From positions 33,750,042-33,814,041 of the forward strand of contig OZ022239.1 of assembly GCA_963978895.1 (NCBI GenBank): 64,000 nt of DNA, written 5' to 3'. Below the pieces are notes generated by a model, which ran no database searches, had not been told where the DNA came from, and worked only from the letters and a program-made list of their open reading frames with translations. A program made the position numbers and the translations under genes. Shown here one piece after another: positions 37,532 to 51,300 of the stretch (its first letter is position 1; every line of letters begins with the position of its first letter). Origin of the DNA: Erpobdella octoculata (Eukaryota; Annelida; Clitellata; Hirudinida; Erpobdellidae).

Positions 37532-40500
37532 ATGGCCGACAAAAGATCTGAACAAGGAGAGCTTGCCAAATCAGCTAGCAGTAGTTCTGGATCTGGTAAT
37601 GTGCTCCATCAAACAGCTGATAGTCGCAGTATTGAAAATGTAGATTTGAATGAAAAGGTTGACAAATTAAAACATCAGACATGGTCGCTTGATAGACTTC
37701 AGACAGAATATGTTGATGGACATCTGCGCTTGACATCTGTCATGTGAGTATTATTGACGAGTTATTTTTGATACGTCAGTGTCAACGGAAATTTATATTT
37801 TGTAGTAATTATAATTAAAAATTAGAGTATAATTTCTTTTACTATAAACACCACAAACTTTTTCACAAATGTTTTCATTTGTATCCTCTCATTGAAAACT
37901 CTTCTATTTGGCTTCCTTACTTAAAAAATATTTAATGAAAATATTGCGTATGCAAAATCAGTTTCCTGCAACATTGCATGGAATTTTATTTCTTCGGCTG
38001 TCCCGTAAAAGCATTACATCACAATTGAGTGGTCTCTCAAGAGAGAGGTTTTGGTTGAGAAAGATTTTAATTTATTTACAGTGATGCGGGAGAAGATTAC
38101 GGCGAAGTCATGTGCTTAAAGTTCAACTCTGAAGGCAATATGCTGGCTGCGGGTTATGCGAATGGTGAAATCAAGGTGGACGCGAGTCAATTTTAATTTT
38201 TAATAAATTTATGAAATTAAATTATTTATGTGTTATTGATTAATTATTAAGGCAATTTAGAATTATTATTCATGATTCTGTGTACTACAATGCTATCAAT
38301 TTGTGCATTTTTTCTGCTCAACATTTTTCAAATTTACAGAAAATTCAAATATGTATATTTGATCATTTAATACTGTTGCTGACAATTTGAAAGCTATTAA
38401 TATCAGACGGAAATTTTGAATACGTCATTGTGAAAGTCTGTTTTTTGGCAGGTTTATAGTCCCGATGGTACCTGTTTGCATGAATGTTTAAAATTAGATC
38501 TGAAAACCAACTATCCTGTAACCAGTATAAAGTTTCTTCCCAGTCTGGATTCTATAGGCATTTATGGAAGACTTTTGATGGCTACATGTAAGTTTGATGA
38601 TTACATGTAACTTTGGTAGTTATGTGTTGAGGTTTTTCAAGTTTGAATTTTTTAATCATAATAATAATAGCATTAATAATAATATAATAATAATTAACAA
38701 CGTTTAAGGACGTTAAGACGATTATAATAATTATGTCAGAAGCTATTCTCTTATCAACAAGCCAATATTTCATGTTGTATTTTTAAGGAAAAAAAGCCTA
38801 GAGATATAGTAGTGTATTTAATCACCAGCTATTCATTAAATACAGTTTTGTTCCACCTCGTCATCATCATCATCAATAATTTAGCTTTTCTGATATTTGT
38901 AATCATTATTGTCCTTGCTATTTAATAACTGTTGTTATCCTCATCATCATCATAACTCCAGATGCATCAGGTCACATAGCATTCTGGCATCACTGCTCTC
39001 TTTCAAGCATCATAGCGGAGAAGAGAACAAGCGGAGAAACTTCCAACGCCGCATTCAACCAATCAGGTTGCAGGATTGTCAGCGTGGGACCTGACCCAAA
39101 GATATTGGTCTACGACGTCGAGACGAAGATGGTGGTCAGTGAATTGGAAGCATCGTGAGTCGATTTGAATGTCATGATAAGTACATATTAATAATATTGT
39201 AATTAGTAAAATATTAATATACTGTTGTTTTTATCGTTCTTATTATTACTAATGGTTTTTGTTTTAATAGTTGTAATAAGTATATAATATTAATTGTAGC
39301 TGCTTATATTAATATATTATTATTAAAAACTTTTATTCAACTTACAATCTCTGTTTATGGGTGTGTGTGCGTGTATGTGTCTCTCTGTACGCAAATCTTT
39401 CAAGTAAAATTTAACCAGCTTTTTGACAAGCTAGGAAGCTGAAACTTTCAGCATAGCTTTATATTGTTGAAAAACTCGTTTTTTCCTTTACTTGTTATTA
39501 TTAGTTTTGTTTTTATGAATATTCATTTAGTGGTTATTATGAATATTTATTTAGTGGTTTAATTATATCAAAATTGAAGTAAAGTTTGAAAAAGCACTCG
39601 GAAAAGACTTAATGAAATCATGTTGAGGGTTAGTCTAATATAATGAATGATTGCTTATGTTAATGTTTAATTTATTCAGTCATTTTTTTATTTATTTATA
39701 GATTTTTTATGTTTCACTTTCTTTAATTTGTTTGCATTTTTTAATAAGTGAATAATTTAATTGCTTAGGAACTTGTTTTTCAATTTGCTGCATTAAGGAA
39801 AATTCAATTGAGTTAAAAAAAACTATTTAATTATTTCTTTTTAATTTATTTCTCCATATGATTCAGCCATTTTTGCACTGTTTCATCACTCAAATGCTGT
39901 TTTGTCACTCATTAGTTAGAACAAATGCTATTTTGTCACTCATTAGTTAAACCAAATAGTTTTTTTTACATTTGAAAAGAGTAAAATTAAATTGGATCAA
40001 AAATGATATTGATAATTTTTGTTTGTTCCAGCCTGAATTAAAATTATTGTTTTTTAATTAAATGTCCAGGGGAAGCTTGATGATGATGAACGGACATAGA
40101 AATCGAGTGTACGCGGTTCGATTTGAACCCGGCAGTGAACACAACTTCATCACCGGAGGATGGGACAACACCATTCAGTTTTGGGATTCTAGGCAAAAGG
40201 GAGCTCTCAGGTTCGTAAAAACTGTTGGACTAATTCTAGTGAAATTTGTGTTTTTTAATTTAAAAATTATTTTTTATTTAGTTAACATGTAATTTATTCT
40301 ATGAAGTCATCTTCATAGAATTCATTCCGATTCATCGGACCAGATGGCCGGATTATAATAATGAATATTCAAATTTTTATTGACTTGTTTTCAAGTTTTG
40401 AGATATTTTTTAAAATTGAATTTGAAATTCAAGACACATTTACGGACCTCACATATGCGGTGATGCAATCGACATCGATCCATCCGGCCGAGAGATTCTT

Positions 40501-41754
40501 ACCGGCTCTTGGAGAAACGAGATGAGTTTGGAAGTTTGTTCGTTTGACACAATTTAGTTGCTTAATTTATTGGGTTGCAATATTGAAAATAAATAATTTA
40601 ATTGTTGGATTGGTAAATTCACTTCCATTATTAATTTTTTAATGTCATTTGTAATTTTGTGGTACCATATCAGGTTTTAGTTTGAAAATTTAAAACATTC
40701 AATTAAATTAATTGGTATTATATCCACGAATATATTTGTGTTAACAATTGTTTATTTTTTAGATTTGGGATTTTGCCAGTGGTAAGAAGATTGGACATGT
40801 TCCAGATACTGGATATCAAAGTCTTGTTAGCTCTTAATCTATGTTATTTCAACTGGTTTTTAATTTGGTTTTATTAGATTTAAATATTAAATTGAGCTTC
40901 TACAAAACTTGATTTGAAATTAGCATGAAGTAAGAATTCATTTTGGTGTAATGATTTTGGGCAGCCATAGATGTTGGCCATTAGACCAGAGGGCTGGCTT
41001 CTCAAGTCCCATCAGCATCACCTTTGACCCACACATGAAAAAGTATAAATGATAGAGTGGTACAGAGCTCTTTATAAGAATGCAGTGTCGCTATAATCTA
41101 ACGTGGATTGGATTCAGATTTGTATCATCGATTATAAAACTAGGCTTTTTACAATCCAGATTATGCTGCAGTTTCTATAAAATTTTACTGAATATGTTGA
41201 CTTCTAGATGTGTTTTAATAAAATTATTTATATATACATACACAGTTATATTCTGCCCAGTGGTATGGAAAAGATGGTATCGCATGTGCTGGTAGCCATG
41301 GAAACCTTGGGAGAATCATTGAGAGGTGTTCTATGAATGTTAGTTGTACATATTATATTCTGTTTTATTTGTTTCATTAGTTATTTTAAATAATAATTAT
41401 TTTTTTTTGCACAAGATTTTGTTGTAAATGCAATTGCAATTCAAATTAGGAAAGTCATCAGTCTTAATGTACTGATTGCTGCTACTTATGGTCTCTGAGT
41501 CATAGTTTTTGGTTTCTAATTAAAAAATGATGTCTATCACTAGACTTAACCGTTTAACGTTATCAAATTTATTTATTTAATTATGTCTTGTTTATGCTCA
41601 CACAATACAGACTCTCGGGAGCATCTCTAGATTGAAAAATGGAGTCTTTTGCATGGACAACGATGGACAAGGAGAAAGGCCCAAGCTAGCCTTTGGCTCA
41701 GGCACCAAAATATATGTTACGTCATGTACTGCCTATGTGAAGTGTTTTACATGA
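37532..41754 (+). CDS. WD40-repeat protein, nine exons
   Basis: Exons 37532-37743, 38082-38175, 38452-38587, 38962-39154, 40070-40210, 40434-40533, 40763-40825, 41246-41325 and 41631-41754 keep frame through GT-AG junctions and give 380 residues. A short acidic/serine-rich head (MADKRSEQGELAKSASSS) with a coiled stretch is followed by about six or seven beta-propeller blades: EVMCLKFNSEGNMLAAGYAN, LLMATYASGHIAFWHH, GCRIVSVGPDPKILVYD, HNFITGGWDNTIQFWD, GREILTGSWRNEMSLEIWDF and the last GIACAGSHGNLGRII. The conserved-looking HIYGPHICGDAIDID is family-like for uncharacterised animal WD40 proteins. No partner or pathway can be assigned. An upstream acceptor for the last exon (41610) would instead end the protein after eight different codons, a possible isoform. 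It lies 344 bp upstream of glycogen phosphorylase in the same orientation. Confidence 0.85.
40935..41100 (+). repeat. Possible SINE-like repeat in WD40 intron
   Basis: GGCTTCTCAAGTCCC resembles a tRNA B box, and the following CACACATGAAAAAG...CAGAGCTCTTTATAAG resembles the tail of the SINE-like copy at 52295-52600. Weak. Confidence 0.3.
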
Positions 41755-42097
41755 TAATTTAGTACTTTGAAAGCTTAACCAATTTGTGTTTGTCATTTTT
41801 GTTTTACTTGAAGTTGTTTATGGCTTGATATTTTTTCTTCTTTATGAAACAGCTTTTTTGGTCAGTTAATTTTGTTTAGTTTTATTATTTTACATTTAAA
41901 AAATGATCTGTAAATTAGCATTAAAATATATTTAGAAGTTTGGCTTGTTCATTTTTCAAGCGTTCGGCAACACGATTTGAAAATGTCGACAGCAACCTAA
42001 ACAATACGTAAGCAGCTCGGACGCGGTTAAATTAATCACATACATGAATAAGGGAAGTTGATTACTTAAATAGCAACATATTATTACATTTCAAATA

Positions 42098-45000
42098 ATG
42101 GAGGAAACGGTGCAGCAAGACGAAAAAGATATTAAAGATAGAGGAAGAATTTCAGTGAAAGGATTCACAAAATTAACAATAAGTAAAGATACGTTTAAAA
42201 CTGGTCTGAACAGACATGTCCATTACACCTTAATGAAGGACAGAAACGTGGCCACAAACCTAGACTATTCCAGAGCTATATGTCTATGTGCAAGAGATCT
42301 TCTTGCTATGCGCTGGGTTAAAACCCAACAAGCCTACTACGAACAAGATGTTAAGGTGAGTTCTTATGACAACCAGAACGTTTTTGTCTAGAATTTGGTT
42401 GAAAATGATGAAAGATCAGAGATTCCCCATTTCCCAAGAAGAAAGGGGGCAAAGCATGGGATTGAAGTTCAATGCAGCTATGAAAATTATAATAATAAAC
42501 GGTTGTACCAGCACTCTCATTATTATTATATTTGTTTTTATCCTTACGATTTACCCAGCAACTAGCTTATTTTTGGTATTCGGTTTTAATTTAATCCGAT
42601 TAAAATATTTTTTTTTCAAGAGGGTGTACTATATATCTCTTGAGTTCTACATGGGCCGCGCACTGGCCAATGCTTTAATCTGTCTTGGTTATGATGATAT
42701 TGCAGAAAGTGCTCTCTATGAGGTTGGTTCAACTAGTTTTTCCACTTTAACTCTCGAAAACAAAAAGTGGGGTAAAAGAGGACAGTAGGCTGTTAGTATA
42801 AAATAGATCTGGGCTGAATAATACAAACAAAAATAGGAGGCAGAGTATCCAGATTTGAACGTGAGGAACTAAATCTAATAGTCTTGAAGCCATAACTCGA
42901 ACCAACTTTGCTAGTTTGGGACCTTTAAAAAAAATGCCTAATGTCAACTCATGTGATATGGCTGCAGTCTGACATTAATGATAAAATGAATAAATAAAAC
43001 AATTTCAAAACTTGAAGTTTTATGCTGTAGAATTTTTTTTGCAAAATAGTTAACTATGAACATCCAATTTGTTAAGTCTCTCAGCTTCAAAAATGCAGAT
43101 ACTCGAGATACTAAGAATCATCTTAATTGTATATTTATGTTTAATCATTATGGATTTTGTATTCATCTATTATAGTTTGGCTTGTCTCTTGAAGAATTAG
43201 AAGAACTGGAATTTGAAGCTGGCCTCGGAAATGGTGGTCTAGGACGGCTTGCAGCCTGTTTTCTCGATTCCATGGCTTCGCTGGGAGTTCCAGCTTACGG
43301 ATACGGCATAAGATATGAATACGGTATATTCACTCAAACCATCAAGGACGGTTGGCAGGTATTTCATTAATTCAGTTATCAAACTTTAACAATATATAAC
43401 AATATTTGTGGAGCTAAATCATTACACAGTACACCCAAAATGTTTTTTTCTCTGTAAAACTTGAAACAATAGTTTCTGTTTTAGAATTAAATAACTTTAG
43501 CACATCCTCCACACTCTTTTTAGTTGCTATTTTGTTAAATTTTTATTTTTTTTATTCTATAGTTATTGTGTAGCCATTTGAATTTGAACTGCAATTTTAT
43601 TTTTTTACTGAAATCCTACACAACCACTCAATCAACCATCTAGAGTGTTGTTTTTAAATTTGATCGCCTAGTTTGAAGAGCCGGACAACTGGTTGAAGTA
43701 CGGCAGTCCCTGGGTGACGCCCCGACCAGAGTATCAGTTTCTCGTCAACTTCGGGGGCCGCGTCGAATACGACGAAGACGGACCCAAGTGGACCGAAACT
43801 GATATTGTCATAGCGACGCCCCACGACGTACCCGTGCCGGGATACAGCAACAATCATGTCAATACTCTGAGACTGTGGGTGTCAAAGGCTCCGGAAAATT
43901 TCAACTTTTCTTTCTGTTAGTTACTATTTGCACATGCGTAGAATTACTTGTACTACTGAAGTTTTACATAGGATTACTCGTGTTTCTGAGGTTTCCAAAT
44001 AAATTTCCCAATTGCAGAGTCTCTCGACATTAATTAGAATCTCCCGTGTGTTTCGGCTTGCTATATGGCTTTTCCAATATAGAGGAGCCTGATGTAGCTC
44101 CCCTTCGTCAAAAATATAACTTTTAGAATTGTCAACTTATTTATTGCTAGGTTCTATAGACTTATTTTTTATTCTGATAACAAATTCAATTCAAATTCAT
44201 GTGGGCGTTTTAGAATAATAATAATAATACAATTATTATATTAAAAATCAATATTTATTTATCAAGTTTTTTGCAAAAACTAATTTTAAAGTTTTAAATT
44301 TAATCATTGAATGCAGTTAACAACGGAGATTACATGAGAGCCGTTTTGGATAGAAATTATTGCGAAAATATAACAAGAGTCCTTTATCCAAACGACAACG
44401 TTTGTATGCAAATTATAAGCTGAAATGTATTTGTATAATAGTAATTATTTTTGAATTTTTGTAATTGATAATATTTTAATGAATCCCTAAGAGTGTAAAT
44501 TAATTATAGTCAATTTACGTCAGCTTTTAAATCATAGGGGCTGTCGAGTGACCCGGGCTGTTAGGTCAGAATTTAAATTTCTGTTGGTTGGATCGATTTT
44601 GAGATTAAAAGTTTAAGCTCGGAAAGTTGGCGGATCAGTTGTGATAGTAGTGATTTTTAAAAAAATTCATCAACAATTAATCAATTAATGAGAGTCAGCT
44701 ATGTGAATATTCTAATCAGTTAAAAAATTTCAATATTCTCTCTGCATAGCCAGAAATCATCCGAGCCAAGTAGAAATTTATTACTGCTAACAGCCGATTC
44801 AAGCTCATAAATATAATAAGATTTTATCAAATAGTTCTTTAAAGGAAAGGAGTTGAGATTGAAGCAAGAATACATGCTGGTAGCTGCCTCCCTTGAGGAT
44901 ATCATCAGGAGGTTCAAGAAGTCTTCTTTTTTCACATCTGTATCAAATCCTATGCACCAGCTTCATGAGAAGGTGATGATTCTGATGATAATGATGATGT

Positions 45001-45262
45001 TGATTGTGATGATAATGATGTTGAAGACAGTGACGATTATTATGTGCTTAAATACGAAATGTCTAATTGGTACTTTGATGTGTTCGGTTGTTGAATCAGA
45101 ATCTATATATATAAAAATGACTGTGTGTGTGTGTGAGTTTGTCTCTTATAGGAATCCAAACCGCTGGAGCGATCTTGAAGTAATTTGGTAAGGAGGTAGT
45201 TCTCATACAGAAAAAGAAAGTTGTGAAAAATAAATTGAAATCGGACACAAAATGAGCGGAGC

Positions 45263-45341
<79 letters not shown>

Positions 45342-48300
45342 TTATGTGTGTAAGTATATAAATAAGTCCTTTATGCATTGCTACACCATTCATCCAATCC
45401 CATCCCCCGGCTCAGGGGGGCCAAAAAACCTTTCCAGGCCAAAAATGCGACCAAATGCCAAAGGTACGACCATAAAAGGTAATCCAACCCGGTGGAGCGA
45501 TCTTGATAAAATTTGGCAAGGAGGTAATTCTCACACAAGCGAAGAATGTTAAGAAGGTTTGGACTCCCAACTCTGATCCCCCGGCTCAGGTGGGCCAAAA
45601 AACTTTCCAGGCCGAAAGTGCCCATGTTCGACCATCAAAGGTAATTGTGTAATAAAATTCAAATTTAGTTCACGTAACAACATCTGAAGGCTTCAAACAA
45701 CTTTTAGAAAATCCATTTTACGTTTTATGGGCTAAAAGAAGTTAGGAAAGAGTGGAAAAGAGAAAATGAGCGCGAACGGGAACGGGAGTAATGATAATGA
45801 TAATGAATCCGAGTTTTATTAAAGTGGCGTATGTTCTTCAAAACAACTTCAAGACCACTGTAGACGTTAGGGAAAAGATTTAGTAAACAGAAATGTTTTT
45901 AGTGCTGTGTGGAAACTGGCTGAACTGGATGTAGAGATGATGTGGAAAGGGAATGTATGTATGTATGTATGTATGTATGTATGCAGAGGCGTGGATTGGG
46001 GGGGCTGAGGGGGGCCATGGCCCCCCTCAAGATTTTTCCACTAAATAGAAAAAATATCTTTTCTAGCTAACCCATGAACGAGTATTTAGATTAGTTGATA
46101 AAAAACAGTATTTATCATACTTTTTGAATTAGATTACTTATAATCTACAGCTAATATTTTTCTATCTTTTAGTGCTTAGTTTCTCGCGCCTCTTACTTTT
46201 TTCATATTTCTCCATATCTGTTTCTTCTTCTCTGGCTTCCTCTTAGATATAGGGTGATTTTTAAAATTTGCTTACTAATGTTTAAAATTGAAAATTGCTC
46301 TCCACTCTTTTTTTATGTTAAGCATTCTTTTGCTGAACGTTCTTTTTCCTACTCTGGTCCCTTTCTCTGGAACTCTCTTCCTACTTCTATTACTAAATCT
46401 ATTTCTCTCACTGTTTTCCGTCGGGGCTTAAAACATATCTGTTTAATAAGTTCGTGTCCGAGCGCTATTGAACGCTAAGGAAATAGCGCTATAGAAATTT
46501 AATCGATTGATTGCTTGCTTTCGGTCCATCCGATCGAACTCGTATGAAATTTAGAACCTTGTATCTGTTCTAGCTTGAGGAACAATTAACATATTTTTAT
46601 CCTACCCGGTTGCTTTAGCTCTCTCACCAAGATTTTTCTAATTCATTTTAAATTATTTTTATTAGCTCACACACGATTGAGAATTTAGATTATTTGATGA
46701 AAACAGTATTTATCATACTTGCTGATTAATATCCAGTTACTTAAATCTCTGCTAGTATTTTTCAATCTTTTAGTACCCTTAGTCTATTTTATATTGATTA
46801 CTCAGTGGACAATTTTGTAAAAATGAAAGAACATCGATACCCTTTGTTACATTCATAATTTAAACTCTTTTTGTCTGCATTCAATATTAAATCAAAGTTA
46901 ACTTTTTTGAACTGTTTTTTTAAACTAATAGGCTGATTTACATGAAAATACAACATACAAATGTATATTGGGATGGTCATTTTTGTTTGAAGATTCTCTG
47001 GGTTTAAGTTAAAAAAATCTTCGCCCCCCTCAACATTTTGCTGAATCCACGCCTCTATGTATGTATGTATGTATGTATGTATGTATGTATGTATGTATGT
47101 ATGTATGTATGTATGTATGTATGTATATATGTATGTATGTATGTATGTATGTGTGTATGTATGTATGTATGTATGTATGTATGTATGTATGTATGTATGT
47201 ACGTATGTATATATCTATGTATGTATGTATGTATGTATGCAGTATCGGATCTAAGGAGAGGGGGGCAGCTGGGAGCGAAAGAATGAGCGGGAAAGCGACA
47301 AGGAACGGAAAACGACCGGGAGCGGGAGTGCAAGAGGGGAAGGAAACGGCAGCGAGAAAGACAAACGTTGGAAAAACCTCTAAAAACCCCGAGCAACGCC
47401 GGGTACTCCGCTAGTTTACAATAAATCATTACTGCATAAATAGCTGAAGATACTAATTTAAGTCAATTATGAATCAAGTTTAAAAAAAACAGGTTGCCAT
47501 TCAACTCAACGACACCCACCCGTCTCTTGCTGTGCCCGAGCTGATGAGAATACTTGTTGATCTGGAGAAGCTCCCGTGGGAGGATGTTAGTGTTAAAAGT
47601 GGTTTGTAAGTGTTAATATTCTGTAAGGATGTCAGGTTAAATGTGGTTGATGTGCTGTAATTATGTCAGGTCAAATGTGGTTGATGTGTTGTAATGATGT
47701 CAGGTCAAATACAGTTGCTGTAATTATGTCAGGTCAAACATAATTGATGTGCTGTTTAGATATCAGGTCAAGTCTTTTACATGTTGATGAAGGCAGTCAT
47801 GATAATATAGTGTTTAAAATATTAACTGTATCATTAAAAATATTTTATAATAAAGCTGACAATATTTTTTTCTCAAGGCATGGAAATGCTGTATAAAAAC
47901 TCTAGCCTACACCAACCACACCATACTACCTGAAGCATTGGAGCGGTCAGTTTAGATACCGTTTTAAAAAATCGTCGTTTAATTATTTGTCAATTTCAGT
48001 TATTATTTGATGAAGTAGCGTTTTGATTTTTTCTCTAAATAGATGGCCAGTAGCACTGCTTGAATCTCTGCTACCACGAATTATGCAAATTATATTTGAA
48101 ATCAATGCAAGATTTCTAGCAGTTAGCTCTGAATTATTTTCACATAAATCACTTTCGAACTAGTTAAATAAGGTTTCAATCTATATAATTTTCATAATCG
48201 TCAGGAATGTGCATTGTGCATACATGATGGTGGTGGTGGTGATGATGATGTGCATAGAATAGTTTCTATTTTGCTGTATGTGTTAATATTACTGGTAATT

Positions 48301-51300
48301 TCAAATATGACAAATTTAAACTTTTAAGATATTAATAATTAGTTAAGTAACCTATAAAGGCTGAACTTGTACCTGTTATTAATTGTACATATTAATTAAA
48401 CTATAAGCTTGTTATTAGTCTACCTGTTGTTAAATCTGCCTAATATTTAAACTGTATACCTGTTATTAGGTCTACCTTTTATTTTATTGATTGTTATGAA
48501 ATCTACCTTTTTATATTAGTTATTGTTACAAAATCTACTTATTATTTAAACTGTACACCGTCATTTTATTAAATGTAATTATTCTTTAAACTTTATAGTT
48601 AATGGGCTTTCCTCATTAAATAAAAAGACAACATAACAATTTACAATCATTAATTTATGTTCATTTATTAAAAAATAACCTCAAACATTTATTTTCTTTT
48701 CAATTCAACTTCCAGGAGGTCTCCAGGAAGTACCCGGAAGATACGAGTCGACTGACGCGCATGTCGTTGATCGACGAGCGAGGAGAGAAAAAGGTCGTCA
48801 TGGCGCACATGTGCATCATCGGTTGCCATAGCATCAACGGGGTGGCCCAGATTCACACTAACATTCTTAAGGAAAAAGTGTAAGTTTTTGGAAAGAAATA
48901 AAGATGGAGAGACGTGTAGAGAGAGGGGGTGAAAAAAGAAACGTGTTCAATAAATTTAAAACATGCTTACTTTAAATTCACTTAAAAGAATGTTGTATAA
49001 ACATTTTATTTTGTAGTTTATTTTAAGAAAATTTATTTTATAATATTATTATAATATAACAACTAGAAGATGAAAAATTATGAAAATAATTGAGTATAAT
49101 TAATAAAACTAAGAAATTATGAAACACTCTGTTTTTTATTATCAAAATAATTGATAAAACACATTTTAAAATGTTTTCTCCATTTATAATGAAGTTATTA
49201 ATAAATTTCATCAAATTTTATGCTAATTGTAATGATGATATCATTGTATCCGAGATTGTAATGATGATATCATCCTATCCAAGACTGTAATTATGATATC
49301 ATCGTATCTGAGATGGTAATGATGATATCATCATATCCGAGATGGTAATGATGATATCATCGTATCCGAGATGGTAATGATGATATCGTATCCGAAATGG
49401 TAATGATGATATCGTATCCGAAATGGTAATGATGATATCATCGTATCCGAGATGGTAATGATGATATCATCGTATCCGAGACAGTTTCAAGGATTTCTAC
49501 GACATGTTTCCTGAACGTTTCAACAACAAGACCAACGGGATAACACCTCGCAGGTGGCTCCTCGTCTGCAATCCTAAACTGGCCGCTCTCATCGATGGGG
49601 TTTACGTGTATTCATTACTTAATTGATCTTTACGTTTATTCATTACTTTATTGATTTTTACGTTTATTCATTGCTTTATTGATTTTTACGTTTATTTATT
49701 ACTTTATTGATCTTTATGTTTATTCATTATTTTATTGATCTTTACATTTATTCATTACTTAATTGATCTTTATTTTTATTCATTATTTTATTGATTTTTA
49801 CATTTATTCATTACTTAATTGATCTTTATGTTTATTCATTATTTAATTGATTTTTACATTTATTCATTACTTTATTGATCTTTAAGTTTATTCATTACTT
49901 TATTGATCTTTATGTTTATTCATTACTTTATTGATCTTTATGTTCATTCATTACTTTATTGATCTTTAAGTTTATTCATTACTTTATTGATCTTCATGTT
50001 TATTCATTACTTTGTTGATTTTTATGGTTATTTATTACTTTATTTTATTAAAAAGGAATTATTTTTTCTTTATACTTAATAATTTTCTATTAGTAATAAG
50101 TTATTTAAAATAGTATTTAATAACTCTGTAATAATATTCAATTATTTTTAATAATATTTAAATTGTCTTTTTAAATAACATTTGTTTTTTATTAAATTAA
50201 TTTAATTAGAATTTAATTTTAATATTTTTATATACTCTAAGTATCCAGTTTGTAGCTCTACAGGTGTGCAGGATTAGTAAGTTTTTATTTTTTTCACGCA
50301 GTAACTGTGTTTTTGTTTTACACTTGTTCAGGCCGTAGGTGCGACGTGGCACAGGAACTTGTACCAACTTGTCAAGCTGAGAGAGTTTATTAAAAACAGC
50401 ACGTTTGTTAAAAAACTTGAAGCAATCAAAATGGTTTGCTGATTGAACCGTTTGAATATTTTTATTTTTTTGTTTTTTATCTAGCACAAATTTGTGTTTC
50501 AACATTATTTTAAGTGTAGACTGTAAAGTTTCTAACCCTAAAATGGTTTGTTGATTGAACCGTTTTTTCATTTTGTTTTTTTCTTCTAGCACTTACAAAT
50601 ATGTGTCTTAAAACTCTTAACCTTATTTTAAGTGTAGACTAAAATTTGTAATGTTTAAGGATTTAGGTTATGCTGCTAAGTGGAGAGTAAGCCAATTAGG
50701 GAATTTCAGTAGTAAATTATTTATTATCTTTTCCATAATTTCAGTGGTATAAATGATTTTTTTTCTGTAATGTAGAATTATTACTCAAGCACTCATCTTA
50801 TTATTATTTTAGGTAATTGTTTACAAATGGTAACTATTTTGTAGGAAAACAAGAAAAAATTGGCAAAGTTCATTAAATCTCATTACGGTCTTGATGTTGA
50901 CCACAACTCAATGTTTGACATCCAGGTAGAATTAAAAATCAAATTAGTTAATTGGATGAACCCATGGTCTTAGATTTAGATCTGGATTTGATTTAGAACT
51001 TCATTAGATTTATTAAAAAACCTAAGCACTTTAAAATATAACATTCTGTTGGGCTATTTTAAATGCTGTCATTAAGAATTTAATTCCATCTTTGGACGGG
51101 TTAAAACCTTTTTTTTGTATAAGAGCACTTCAAAAATTAAAATTTGGCATATTGAATAAATAATAAAACATTGTTTTTGTGGCTTAATGTGTCAAATCAT
51201 CAATCTCATTTAACTCAGTGATCTGATTGATTTAGGTCAAAAGAATTCATGAGTACAAGAGACAGCTTCTGAATATATTACACATAATAACTATGTACAA

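Larger units (their letters stand above)
45102..47414 (+). mobile_element. Non-autonomous Helitron (family C) in glycogen phosphorylase intron 6
   Basis: Starts TCTATATATATAAAAATGAC after an A and ends AGCAACGCCGGGTACTCCGC plus TAG before a T. The 5' CTTTATGCATTGCTACACCA block (45367) and 3' AAAAACCTCTAAAAACCCC block match the element at 20251-21418. It carries a (TA)n run (45264-45336), GCGAACGGGAACGGGAG units and a (ATGT)n array into which another TIR element has jumped. Confidence 0.85.

Noticed and set aside
44400..44834. Missing microexon between glycogen phosphorylase exons 5 and 6
   Set aside because: Using the acceptor CAAATAG at 44834 restores [12 protein letters not shown] in frame, so no extra exon is needed.
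47038..47429. YVCM and THTYI repeat ORFs
   Set aside because: (ATGT)n array continuing into a Helitron 3' end.
49210..49484. CRISPR-like array (regular repeats)
   Set aside because: The units are contiguous without unique spacers and lie in a eukaryotic intron; it is a minisatellite.
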